A DNA stretch of 64,000 bases, taken from assembly GCF_019649055.1 (NCBI RefSeq), contig NW_026570252.1:1116001-1180000 (forward strand), in the 5' to 3' direction. Both the position numbers and the translations under genes were made by a program. Source of the stretch: Paramacrobiotus metropolitanus (taxonomy: Eukaryota; Tardigrada; Eutardigrada; Parachela; Macrobiotidae). Shown piece after piece: positions 37,533 to 48,941 of this stretch (position 1 is the stretch's first letter; every line of letters begins with the position of its first letter). Under the pieces are notes generated by a model. It saw only the letters and a program-made list of their open reading frames with translations, was not told the origin of the DNA and ran no database searches.

Positions 37533-38600
37533 CGCTTGACCTGACCGCGAAAATTCGCTCGTTCCTAATCTAGTTCAACCGCGCACCAAATACATGTTGT
37601 TTTTTGCTTTCTTTGCACCGCACCCTGCACTTCCATTCCGATCGGTCCAGTGGATGCTGCGTGTTTTATGTTTCTCCATGCCAGTGATACCATTGCTTGG
37701 GTCTGCTGTATTTTGTCGTGCCAGTTTATTTTATCGATAAATAGACAATTAAATAATATCATAATGCCTGCTGATAAAATAAATGTACTAAAAAAATACA
37801 TATTTAATGCAGCACTTGTGGAATAAAATTAGATTTATCAAATCGTTAATTTTACATAGTCGGTTGAGAGAAAATAAATACGTTGCATGGATTCTTAAGA
37901 CAATAACTGCACAATAAAATTATTTAATACAGCCATTTTATCTGTGCCAGCACACAGCAATTCATACGAGTACAGCAAGTTCATTTAATCAATACAAAAG
38001 TGTTGTTATTTATTTTTTATGCAGTTTATTTTATCGATAAACAGAAAATTAAAGTTAAATCATAAGTTTGCTACGCATCTAGTTGTACCATAAAATTACG
38101 TACTCGTACTTATTTAATGCAGCACTTATGGAATAATAATTATTATAAAATTCAATAATTGTTACAAATGAAATCAGATATTTATTACAGCAGTCGTGCA
38201 CTAAAATCGGATGTATTGAACACAGTAACAAAATAAGATAGGAATAAATACAGTAATAATAAAATTTATTCTAAACAGTATCTTTAAATTCAATAATAAA
38301 CAGTATTTTTGAATCTGAACAGTAATAAAATAAGAAATGATTAAGTTTATGCTTCTACTATGGTCCATTTGCAGAATTCAAAGATGAAATTTATAATTTC
38401 ACTTCCAAAAAAATTAGGTGGTTACTGTAACCGAAAAGGTACTACTGGTTAATAAAAATCTGACAGAGTAATTACTGCCAATTATTGTCACTGTACAGGT
38501 ACTTGAACTTCCGATAATAACCACTCATCAGAATGTAAGGCTGAGCCGTCATCGTAGTGCAGTGGCTACCAGCTGTGCCGATACAATTCAGCTGCAGCGA
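37533..38600. other. Intergenic AT-rich DNA
   Basis: The 3' flank of ANKMY2. I see no gene. Several AATAAA hexamers occur; any of them could end the transcript. Confidence 0.5.
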
Positions 38601-38621
38601 CAAAATTATTTGTAAGGGTTG

Positions 38622-38700
38622 AGCCCTTTTCGGTGGTGCAGTGGTTAGTGCTGTGGATTGTTAGCGAGAGGTCTGGGGTTCAAGTCCACATGCAAAATGC
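38622..38700 (+). repeat. tRNA-derived SINE head
   Basis: An A-box-like GTGGTGCAGTGGTTAGTGC followed about 30 bp later by a B-box-like GGGGTTCAAGTCC has the pol III promoter layout of a tRNA gene, but it cannot be folded into an intact tRNA. A second A-box-like GTAGTGCAGTGGC lies at about 38553. It is followed by unrelated sequence and then a minisatellite. Confidence 0.65.
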
Positions 38701-38843
38701 AAAAAATGCGGCACGTGTGCAAAATAGCCGGTTACTACGTCATACAAGCGTTCAGTGTACACTACACACTAGGCAGTTGTACGGATATGTGCGTGTACAT
38801 GTACGCGCCCATTTTTATTCGGTACGGAGGCGGTTCCGACCGG

Positions 38844-39088
38844 CGGACGTGTCAGCGCGGCTTAGCGCAGGCCGTCCGCCGGAGGCGGACGTGTCAGCGC
38901 GGCTTAGCGCAGGCCGTCCGCCGGAGGCGGACGTGTCAGCGCGGCTTAGCGCAGGCCGTCCGCCGGAGGCGGACGTGTCAGCGCGCGCAGGCCGTCCGCC
39001 GGAGGCGACGTGTCAGCGCGGCTTAGCGCAGGCCGTCCGCCGGAGGCGGACGTGTCAGCGCGGCTTAGCGCAGGCCGTCAGCCAGGAT
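38844..39088. repeat. 42-bp GC-rich hairpin minisatellite, 6 copies
   Basis: Copies start near 38844, 38886, 38928, 38970 (short), 39006 and 39047. Each unit contains CGTCCGCC-GGA-GGCGGACG, an 8-bp perfect stem with a 3-nt loop, and a second small hairpin GCGCGGCTTAGCGC. Frames read through it only because it is a GC-rich repeat. Confidence 0.95.
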
Positions 39089-39442
39089 CGAATTCTCGGA
39101 CACTGCCAATCTGGTCTAGGGTTATAACGGTAACAAGTAACAAGTCGCTTGTGTAGTCTTCTTTGGTTCGTGTAGCCACCGGTAGTTCAAAAGGTCTCTT
39201 GTAGCCAGCTGTAGTTTTTCTCTTGTAGCCAATTATAGTTTTTGTTGAGTTTCCTGTAGCTTGTGCAGTTACTGAGTAATTGAATAGTAAGAGGTGTAGC
39301 TGAGTTGTTTTCGTCGCCAAGAGTGTTGACGATTCCAAAAACCCCTAAGAAAATAATCTTTGGAAATCTGGGAATTCTAAGAAAAAACTATGAAAGATAA
39401 GATACCCGACCCGGCTAAGATATCTAAAATCTCATAGCCAAA

Positions 39443-39484
39443 CAAACTACCAAAATCCAATTGTCTATGGATTTTGGTAGTTTG
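39443..39484. repeat. 17-bp perfect inverted repeat, 8-nt loop
   Basis: CAAACTACCAAAATCCA at 39443-39459 is the exact reverse complement of 39468-39484. It is a strong hairpin in the intergenic region downstream of the oxygenase gene. It could be an end of a mobile element or a recent palindrome. Confidence 0.9.
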
Positions 39485-39767
39485 GTAGTTTGTACGACGT
39501 AATATGAAAGTGACGATACAATAAAAAGTGACCTTCCACTTCCATAGTTTAATAGTTTCATCTCGGTAGCAGGTAACCCATTAACCTGACAGACAGATCG
39601 ACAGATTTCTAGTTTTGTTGAGCTAGAGGTCCTTCGCTGCGCTGCGGTCGATAAAATTCTTTTGTAAATACAGATAGGTCTGATTGTAAAATTTAAACAT
39701 AATATTTGTAAAAAAATCTATATGACCGATTGAAAATTTACTGGACTTATTGATGGAGAAAAGGAAT

Positions 39768-41815
39768 TTATGTGTTTACTGAATGGTCAAAAGCCGCTTT
39801 ATAACGCTGCAAGACGAAATCCTTCGCCAGTTTAGGCGGCGCATCCGGCTGGTTAAAGGGCACCACCGGTGCGTCATAGTCGGGATCGACGAAGAAAATC
39901 AAGCTCTGGCGCAGCCAGTGGTAGTTGTCGTGGCGCGGTACCACGCGATGATTCTAAAAAGGTCACAACATGCTTAATTTATTATTACCAAAAAATTTTA
40001 TCGACTTAAAATAAGCACACCTGAATACAATAACTATTTACTTAACTTGAATTAATTAAGTTTTTATTTCTTAAAGCATTTATCTAATCCAACACTTTTT
40101 TTAATTTTCTTACCTACTGTATTTTCGAACTACTATCTGTAGTACGATTTTTTTATTCTTAGGCCTCGTCCCGAATTCGAAGCGAATCTTGTTGCGATAC
40201 AGCAACTCCACCTCGCGAGGTGGCTTCGCGTACCGTATCTGTAGGCGTGGCCACTGCATGCAGCCACCTCGTGCGGTTGAGCAACGGTACCAAAGCTAGA
40301 TTCGCTTCGAATTGGAGAAGCACCCTTGGGTTATTAGGTTTTTATTATTTATTGGTTTACCTACAGTATTTTTGTTAAAATTAATGATCCTGGACACCCA
40401 GCTTTTTGTCTTAAACCAACCTTGTAGGAAATGTTGTTACGCAGAAGTTTAATCACTCTGACTGTTTTGCTGAGTATTTAAGGAAATGTTACTGCAGTGT
40501 TACTAGCGCAGAATTACACTTCATTAAAGCAAACTACCAAAACCACTTTAATTCTAAGATTTTTATTAGCAGCTGTTTAATGGCATTAATTTTTAATGGT
40601 CACATACCAGCGCTTTAATTTCGCCGGCCGTCCAGTACTGCAGCACATCATCGGCCATCACCAGGACCGCCCCCAGGAGCGGGTGGACCGGCACGAAGCG
40701 GCCGCGGTTAGGGTCCACTTCCAGACCGCCGGCGTCGTCCTGGTAAATGAAGGAAATCGTCCCAAAGTCGGTGTGCGGGAGATATACGGGTGTGGGTGGT
40801 GAGCTGGGTGGTTGCCATGGCGGGGTAGAAGGCGCTGCGCAGCATGGTGCTGTTGCGGCTGACGTCGCCGATGTGCTGGTGCGCGGCGAAGAGGTCGTCG
40901 CGTTGCGTGGCGTTGAGGTTGTAGCCGCGACTGATGCAGTCGAAGAGGGCCAGAGTCAGTTTGTGGAAGGACTGGTTGACGGTGCGCATGCAGTCGAGCA
41001 GACGGATGGTCACGGGATCGGCCGCTGGCTAAATAAATAATTTTGCTTAATTGCAAACCGTGTTCATCATTAGTTAATGTACACGATATTATATACATTA
41101 GTTAATGTATACGATATGTACATTAGTTAATGTACGCGATATGTACACATCGTAAAGCCGGCTGCACAGTACTGTACATGTGCTGTATCAGCTTATGAGA
41201 AACGGCTGTTACGCAGTTCTCTCCTGTACAATGCTTTGCACAAAACTCGTAAAAGAACCGATTTAAAAAACTGAATATGACCCGGTTGTCATACAATAAT
41301 CAATCAATAATAATTCCACATACTGGTTGGGAACTGAGCATCAGATCGAAACACTCCCGCAATTCCGGTGCAGCGACGTCCGGCTCTCTATAAAACAGTG
41401 CCCGGATAAACCACCGTCAAACCAACAGCAGCATTACGCGTAAAATTGAATTGACCAATGAGAACGCCTCTGTACGTACGCCTCCACCCCGGTACCCACG
41501 TATCCCGCACAAGGCGCAAACCCTGGATCGCGGGCCGACTGATTCTTGATGGGCAAGGGAAGTGCGAAGAACTCCCGGGACTGATGCATCAAATCGTCCA
41601 GCTGTGTATACATAATAAAATTTATTTATAGTCGCTGCAGAATGGTTGTTAAAGGAGATGTTTACGTTGTGTTGTGGAACACCGTGGTTCAGCGCTAAGA
41701 AACACGAATGCTGGCGCAGCGTGTTGACCACTGTGGTAGCCAAATTTCCGTCCGCATCGCCAGACGGCGACCAGTAGGATGTCAGGTCGATAATGGGGAT
41801 CTCCGTGACGGACAT
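39768..41815 (-). CDS. Isopenicillin-N-synthase-like 2OG/Fe(II) oxygenase
   Basis: Five exons on the minus strand: 41815-41666, 41601-41476, 41383-41324, 41028-40608, 39953-39768, about 313 aa. N-terminal DIOX_N-type segment (EIPIIDLTSYW, CFLALNHGVP, REFFALPLPIK), then the jelly-roll core with iron ligands H and D in HTDFGTISFIYQDD, GGLEV, the second His in NHRVV, and the 2-oxoglutarate-binding Arg-x-Ser in RQSLIFFVDPDYDA. A soluble enzyme that oxidises a small molecule with O2 and 2-oxoglutarate or a related cosubstrate; the substrate is unknown. The frame breaks in exon 4 at the ATATA run 40782-40786: two extra bases (or one fewer upstream) restore the HTDFG frame. An in-frame ATG at 41908 would add 31 Arg/Ser-rich residues resembling a mitochondrial presequence. 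The acceptor of exon 5 overlaps an AAAGGTCA site. Confidence 0.85.
40174..40313. mobile_element. MITE-like element with 16-bp terminal inverted repeats
   Basis: AATTCGAAGCGAATCT at 40174-40189 is the exact reverse complement of 40298-40313, with weaker similarity continuing about 12 bp outward. Inside lies the 16-bp perfect palindrome CCACCTCGCGAGGTGG at 40208-40223. No ORF. It sits in the intron between oxygenase exons 4 and 5. Half of the terminal repeat recurs at 43348-43362. Confidence 0.75.
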
Positions 41816-42226
41816 ACTGGATAATGAACGTTGATTGCGGTGGGACGAAATTCTAAATAAATACGTGGCGGTGCGAGTGTGCGACACCAGTGTGTAAAGT
41901 GTAAACACAGCTGTGCTGAACGTCTGTCAGATAATGCTTCAATATACTAAACCATACAGGTTTTTCGACTTTGTACCGAACTCTGTTCTGACACGATAAT
42001 TATACGGCCTCCAGCGTAAACGTTGCTCAAACGCTTCCCTAGATATACAATACTCGCTTGACTTCTTGAAGCGGATGTAACGGTGTCTAATCGGTTGGCC
42101 ATGTTGTGACTGCTGTTCGCGGAATGCATTTGCCCTGAGTGTAGCATGACTTTGCCGGTTTTACCGGAAGATGGCTACGTTTCTAATTTGGATTATTGCG
42201 TTCAGTGTGTGTATGCGTTTCTACTT

Positions 42227-43188
42227 GGCTCGTAACAAATTTACAAATTATTTTCTCAAAGTTACCACAACCATACAAAAAAACGTGAAAACGTATAAGC
42301 AATAAACTGCACCAATCGAACCGTTGCATTGGGACCAAGAGATTAAGAGGCAGTATACACAGCAACACTAGAAACAAATTATCAACAGCAATTTAAAGAC
42401 AGAGAACAACTATCGATCGACTAGCATGTTGTGAACAATCTGAAAAGTACATAATTACGCATCCACAAGTCCAGCAACATGCGGTTGCGTCAGATGCACG
42501 GGCGAACACGGTTGGCACAAAGGTCACGAAGCGGAATCAGCTGGGACAATAGCGACAGTGTAGCTACGAGCCTGTCGACAGACTGACCGAGTTTGCAGAT
42601 TCGCACTTGAACAGGCCGGACTTCGCACCCATTTAAAGTTTGAGAACAGATTAAAGTCGGGATGAGATGATACAGGAGAGACCGCTGTGTTTGAGGATTG
42701 GCCCATCTTCACGCGGTGATGGGAGATGACGTGATGAGTCATATCAATCAGCACGGCGACAACGCTGACGACAATACAAGGGCAGGGCGGGAACCCTGAC
42801 ACAGCGAAATAACCAATTAAGGCGCTAACCGATGAGTAGAAAGGGATGGGCGTTCGGTGGAAACGGGATGGTCACGCAATTTGCCTGGGGTCCGGCTGCG
42901 TGGCTGGGGCGATTTCCGCAACGGAGTAAAAGCTATTCCCAGTGGCAACGAAAGCTTCCAAGCAGCGGATGCCGGAGGTTGACGGGCAAGCAGATTAATT
43001 AGAGAAACCGCGCAGTCAGCGCGTGATTTTCCCCATATTCATACGCAATTAACAACTGCATATTAATGGAGGATAGGTTGGTCCGTGTCCATTAGCGATC
43101 ACCAAGGTAGATATCGATTTCTTTGAAGAACGGTGAAATACGAGAGGTGCAGTACGCCGTTTCCGACGGACTGATAAACAACCAAATT
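42227..43188 (+). repeat. R1 repeat, copy A
   Basis: The first of three diverged direct copies of a roughly 1 kb sequence (B 43967-44995, C 48942-50212). All start at GGCTCGTAAC preceded by TGCGT-type sequence and end at TTCCG(A/T)(C/T)GGAC.GA.AAACA. Copy A begins about 400 bp upstream of the oxygenase start and holds AAAGGTCA at 42519-42526. Confidence 0.75.
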
Positions 43189-43966
43189 GATTTTAGAAAT
43201 TTAGAATACCACGCTAGCACGAACACGGCTACGTACAAAGCGCGATTAAATTACTGATACTCGAAATCGCAAAATCGTTGACAACCAATGAGCTGTCCAG
43301 TACAATATACGAGTCACTGCGCGAGGCGAAGTTGTTTTATCGAAATGGATTCGCTTCGAATTTGAGATCCATCGTCGTACTGTAATTGGCAGATTTTTGT
43401 GTCAACGTCAAATGCAAAGTGCGGACTACGTACAAGAATCTATATCGTCCAGAAACTGGAATAGATAGCTGGTTGTAAAATAAAGAGCGAAAATGATTGA
43501 TTGTTGAGAAAAGTGGCTCGCCATCACAACACGGTGGATATCACCCAACCCCAACGGCAATGCGAGCGGAAAATTGCCAACTAGCAAAGACCGTGGGCAT
43601 ATTAAGTTGGTGTTAAGTATGAACCTGGTTGTAATTCGGATTGGTTTTCTTAATTCTGTGTAGTTCGCAGAAATTTTAGTTTGAACAGTTGGCCATGGCC
43701 CATGACTATGAGCATAGCACGAGTCTGCAGATTTATCGATAGCTGGCGTATTAGCCATAAAAACAGTGTTCACAAAGGTCATTTCTTCGCTTGAATGTTT
43801 GCACGGTTGTATGAACTTCAGTTTACTGTGATGCCGCGTGGATTTACAATTTGGGGCAACATTTTATTATGAGCGTCTACAGTATACATAACCAAGTTAC
43901 GCGAATTATGTCCGCGATTATACCAAAAGGATAATTGCCTGTGCTGAGTGTGCGTCTAGACCACAT

Positions 43967-44995
43967 GGCTCGTAACTATTCTACCTACGAAATATACACG
44001 ATACTCCATCAGCAGTTTCAAAAGCGTAAAAACACTAAACCGGTAAAGGCGCTAAATGAAAAAGAAGGAATGCAGGAAATCCCGACTATGCAATTAACAG
44101 AAGCACGCTTGTTCTCATGAGCCGCGACATGATGAGGACAAGTAAAAGTCCGTCTCGCAAATTCTAGACCGTTGTAGGCGGAATTTTTGTAATCCCTCTT
44201 CACATGCGCTTCTTGATGCGTCCAACATGTTGCGGAGTCATTGCACCAGGGCATGACACTACACTACGTGATCACACGTGCACTATGTGGCCACGTAATG
44301 TATGATTTGCCATGATTGCACTACCGTGCGATGTGGTACAACATTATTATGCGCGGTTTAAATGCCTTGCGCTTATAGCGGCCGGATATCTGCGAGAGGG
44401 GCTTGAATAGCAATGATAAAATGAATAATAAATACTTCCACGCATCCTACAGCACCAGGGTATGCAAACGGTCACCAGTACTAAAGGTCACTATGGAAGT
44501 ATCTTCGAATAGTGAAGAGAATAATAAAGTAGTGCAATGGAGGAAAAACAAGCGGTATGTCAAATGGATGAGATCGGGACGAGGCACGATGACCTTTGCA
44601 AGATGTGCAGCCATAATTGGGAAAAGGTCATCCACTGGCGGTGGCTGGCGATGACGATAGGACACATTAGGGCTTCAACGATAATGCGGATGATAGGAAA
44701 AGGTCACGGAAATAATACTTTTACCGAGGTTGACGCGATGTGTTCGAAGGGAAACTACGGAAAGGTCACACAGCAACTGACCCCAACCACCGGCGTGGCT
44801 GAGGCGATTCCCGTACAGCGGAATGACAGCGTTTCCCGGTGGCAGCGGCGGTCTTTAAACAGCCGATGGCGGTGGTTATGGAAAACACGTCAATTGGGGA
44901 AAAGATCCATTAGCGCATCGATTTTCTCCAGGTTAACAGAACAGCTGAGTGTAATAGCGGGCAGTCATTTCCGTTGGACGAATAAACAGCCAAAT
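43967..44995 (+). repeat. R1 repeat, copy B, with clustered AAAGGTCA
   Basis: Direct copy of R1. AAAGGTCA octamers lie at 44483, 44623, 44699 and 44761, and in reverse at 44590. A 170-codon plus-strand frame overlaps the 3' half but is not conserved in copies A or C, so it is not called as a gene. Confidence 0.75.
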
Positions 44996-46432
44996 AAAGA
45001 TACTGACGGTACTGGTTGTAATGGCAGCATCTGTGGAGATATAGGCTGATAAACAAGGCGATTATATTTCAATCAGCTAAATTTCAAACCGACCCGCGTA
45101 ACACCGATTGCTCACCTTCTGGATACCGTCAAGATTTACCGTGATTCGGCAGAATTTACAAATGATAAAAATTAATTATTAAGTTTTCCCTTGCTTAACT
45201 AATCCATCATGTATCATGTCCGGAAGGTTCAAAAATTCCAAAAATTGTTTTACTTAGTACTCATTTGCGTTTAAGTTTACACGTTAATGTGCAAATCACA
45301 AGTACTTATCTCACATGCTCAAGCAAAAAAATCTATCTAAAGTAATTAAAAAGTCTGCGCCAGCTTAAAAAACGCACGTTACTGGAACTGCGATCACAGT
45401 TTTTCTTTTAACGGAGTATCAGAGCGGTGATTGTAATTTGCATGTTTTTTAAAAGTTAAACACAAAATGAGGACATTGTTAAACCATTATTTAAAAATTA
45501 CCGTAAAGAAACTACCTTCATGAAACTGGAATAACTGCGATGGTGAATTTTTGAAATATATAGTGCAGTTGATCGGTTGTTAAGAAACGTCGAAGTGACT
45601 AAATCAAGATCCTTACGTCAACTGTCTTCCCAGTGGCATAAAGCGCAAATTTAGCGAAAGGTCATCCGTGCTTTTCGAAAGCGTTCTGTGAAAGCCGTCA
45701 TGAGCAGTAATTATAAATGAGAATCAACGGGAAAATACATCTTGATCTTAGTAACGTGCTTGATTACAGTAAACGCAGCTGCACCTTTGCTGGCAATAAT
45801 ACGGTGTTACGCTTCCTTATCTCCGCCGTGTAATATACTCATAAAGTAGCGCAGTGATCGGACAATGGTAAACTGTGGAGACGGCGATAAAGCAGCCAAT
45901 GGAGGGGTGCAGCTTCAACGCGCAAATACAGGTGCAGTATTGTAGTACACACACGAATACATGATTATACTACAGCGGAAGCGCATGTGATTCCTTCTGT
46001 AAACAACCGGTGTACAAGCTTAGTGGTTACGTAAGAATGACTTACCAAGCAGGCGCTTGTTGACGGGAACGAAAAAGCGGCCAGCCTTCTACTGTCGTTT
46101 CTTCAATTATTGTCATGCATCCTATGACTTCCTTTCTTTACGATTATCGCCCTGATCGTCTTGAAATGCTTCTTATAAAAACATCCCGACGTCTTATGCT
46201 CAGGCATTACTTAATATTCCAGCTAAAATCGAAATTTAACTATATGGTTAAATGTTGGATGTACCACGTACATTGTATTATGTATGCGTCTTCCTTCCCC
46301 GAAATGGATAGTGTACACCGGCAACGTTTATCGAGATAAAGTGGCAGAGGAGAGTCCGCGTTTTGCACTTGGCCAAAGGTCACGATATATTGCACAGCAC
46401 AGGCTGTTGTGTCTAGGGCAACAAAACAAGGC
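44996..46432. promoter_or_regulatory. SLC25 upstream region
   Basis: No gene seen. AAAGGTCA occurs at 45657-45664 and 46375-46382, the latter about 50 bp before the SLC25 start codon. The sequence is otherwise unremarkable. Confidence 0.4.
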
Positions 46433-48533
46433 ATGCATCCGGTCATCGCCGAGCTGCTGGCTGGCACCCTGGGCGGTATGGCCGGGATCCTGGCTGGTCA
46501 GGTGAGAAAGAAGACGTGGGCGGCTGTACGCAGCGCAAGGTGTACGAAACCACAATATTCATCTAGGAAAACTTTTTCTTAAAGTACTACAAAGGGCTTT
46601 CCGAAAACAGGTTTCCGGATTTTGCATCTCCCGGCATTTACGCCCCTCAGTTAATATTATTCATATAGTTAGGTATAAACGTTCTTCGCTAATAAAATGT
46701 AGAAAAAAATGAATTTGTTTGAAGTTTGAACACAGCAACTGGGGAAGAATTGCCAAAATAACACCGAAGGGTTTTCAAACTTTTTTAAGTGATTTTTCTG
46801 TACGCGTTTGCTATTTTTCCCAATCTTAAACACTTTGTATTTTAAAAAATCCTTTTTTTCCACAGGCTTCGTTTTTTTCTCGATTAATACAGCTGCACTC
46901 AAGTGGCTCAACAGGCTTTTTTTAAAAATTGCTTGCACAGATAATAACTGTTAACTTTCAGAAAGCGAGCACGTCAAAATATTATTTCTAATTCTATAGG
47001 CAAAGTGTTTATTACGTTGTTTGTCAACAACGTGCGCGTTGATGCGCGCATTACGTCACATCCCACGCGCTGATACGCGCTTCTCGAAAAACATCCGTAA
47101 TGTGTGTGGCGATAATAATCACTTGATCCAGATCAAATGTCCCCAACGCACGGACAGTTTATTGATGCTTTCTTTGGTCACTCACGCCTATATGTTTCTC
47201 CGCAGCCCTTCGACACAATAAAAGTGCGTCTGCAGACGCAGAACGCCGCGGCGCCCCTCTTCCGCGGCACCACCCACTGCTTACTGGCGACACTGCAGCG
47301 CGAATCCCTGCGCGGCCTGTACAAGGGCATGAGCAGTCCGCTGGTCAGTGTGGCCGCGCAGAACGCCATCGTCTTCAGTGTGCACGGCGCCGGGATGGCG
47401 TATTTAGGCGCCGACACTTTGACCAATCACCTGCTGGCCGGGATGCTGGCGGGGGCGCTGCAGACGCTGGTCACGTGTCCCGTGGAACTGGCCAAAACAC
47501 AAATGCAGATACAGGGCGTCATTGGTAAGCAAGCGAAAATCGCGGTATAAGCCGTATATAGAATTACGCACACTTAACCGATAAAGGTCTTGCACGTAAA
47601 TTATATGCGCTAACTAAGTACGAAAGGTCACCCATTTTTGTACAAAGTACAAACCCGGGTTTTAACGCATCTTGCGCAAACAAGCGCTTACCTGTTGGAA
47701 CCCGGTGCACTCCATTTATGCGCATTGGATGCGCTCCTTTTTGGATGATTTTATTATTCAATTTTTCCTTTTTTTCAATTTTTTCGCTGTACATCATATG
47801 CAGTATATAGCTAATAAGAACTGAAATCATACCTGCAAGCGTTTTACGAGTACGTTTCAAGCTTCAAAACAAACCATTTTATAATCCAGCTGCCGACAAA
47901 TTCTAGCTTTCCAAACGATTTAAATGAAAATTTCAGTTTTGAATGAAATAAATCGATTACGTTAAAAGCCGGTTTAACCTATATACGCAGTTGTATGTAT
48001 ATTTGTATAATAATATATGTACGTAATTATTATGCCTTCAACAGACGGTGCGACGCACGGCCGCCCAACGCGTTTATACCGCAGCCCCGCCCACTTCCTC
48101 TACGCCCGCTACCGCGCCCACGGCCTGCGCGCCGTCTTCCGCGGTTTCACCGTGACCTTAGCCCGCGAACTCCCCGGCTTCGGCTCGTACTTTTGGTCCT
48201 TCGAGTACCTCAGCCGCCGGATGGCCCCATCGCCGCGCCCCGACGGCACCCCCGGACAACTGGGCGTGGCCGGGCTGCTGCTGGCCGGGGGCGGGGCCGG
48301 CGCCGTCTCCTGGCTAGCCTGCTTCCCGCAGGACGTCGTCAAGTCGCGTTTCCAGGCCGACGAACACTACCGCAGCGCGTGGCAGTGTGTGGCACAGCTA
48401 TCAAAAGGAGGGATTACGGGTTTTCGCCCGCGGGCTCTGGCCCACCCTGCTGCGGGCCTTCCCGCATAACGCGGCCACTCTGACCATCTACAAGCTGTTC
48501 ATGAACCGCTACGCGAACGACCGGCATCCGTGA
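46433..48533 (+). CDS. Mitochondrial carrier, SLC25 family
   Basis: Exons 46433-46501, 47206-47524 and 48045-48533, about 292 aa. It has the three-fold carrier repeat with one signature each: PFDTIKVRLQ, CPVELAKTQMQIQG and FPQDVVKSRFQAD, all of the form P-x-(D/E)-x-x-K. Gly-rich helix starts (ELLAGTLGGMAG, LLAGMLAGAL, LLLAGGGAGAV) and LRGLYKGMSSPL resemble the SLC25A20/29/45/47/48 branch (acylcarnitine, basic amino acids and relatives), but the substrate cannot be fixed from this. It acts in the inner mitochondrial membrane. The frame breaks at the (GT)3 run 48385-48390: two more bases restore WHSYQKEGLRVF, ARGLWPTLLRAFPHNAATL and a stop at 48531-48533. A hypothetical ATG|intron layout is not needed because the first exon encodes the start of helix 1. 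Confidence 0.92.
47665..47735 (+). repeat. GCGCAAACAAGCGCTT repeat (about 75 bp), one of four
   Basis: Four dispersed copies: core at 47674, 48603, 50411 and 62397. Three continue to (C/G)(A/C)TTTATG(C/T)GCA(T/C)TG. Two carry TTCGAGTCC or ACGAACCC resembling a pol III B box, so this may be a tRNA-derived SINE fragment. All four lie right of 47 kb. Confidence 0.65.
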
Positions 48534-48941
48534 GAACAGTTCCCGCAGAAAATCTGTGCTGTAAAGAATGTATAAAATAAGCGCTTCGTTTTAGCGGATA
48601 CTGCGCAAACCAGCGCTTCTCTGTACGAACCCAGTGTTGACGATTTATGCGCATTGAATGTGCTTCTGTTGCACTCTATTAAAAATTTTGATTTTATTAT
48701 TCGATTTTTACTCCTACGTTGCGTGTGCCACATTCTATCAATTTCTCTGTATATTTCTTTGCAGAGTATATTTTGTTCAACAAAGCTGAATTGCAAGGTT
48801 TTTGTGCCCAATACGCGCAGTCTCATGAGGCATATTTTATAACGGCGTAATTAACTAGCGGTCGAAGCGATTAAATGGGATTATGGGATTAACATTTGTA
48901 CATAGTATTGCAATTTCTGGGAATGTGCGTATCTACCGCTT

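Noticed and set aside
38622-38700. Functional tRNA gene
   Set aside because: A and B boxes are present but acceptor and anticodon stems do not pair; a SINE head or tRNA pseudogene is the better reading.
38633-39127. 164- and 122-codon frames through the minisatellite
   Set aside because: Repetitive VSARLSAGRPPEAD-type translation is only the 42-bp tandem repeat read through.
44537-45049. 170-codon plus-strand frame
   Set aside because: Lies in R1 copy B; copies A and C of the same repeat do not keep the frame.
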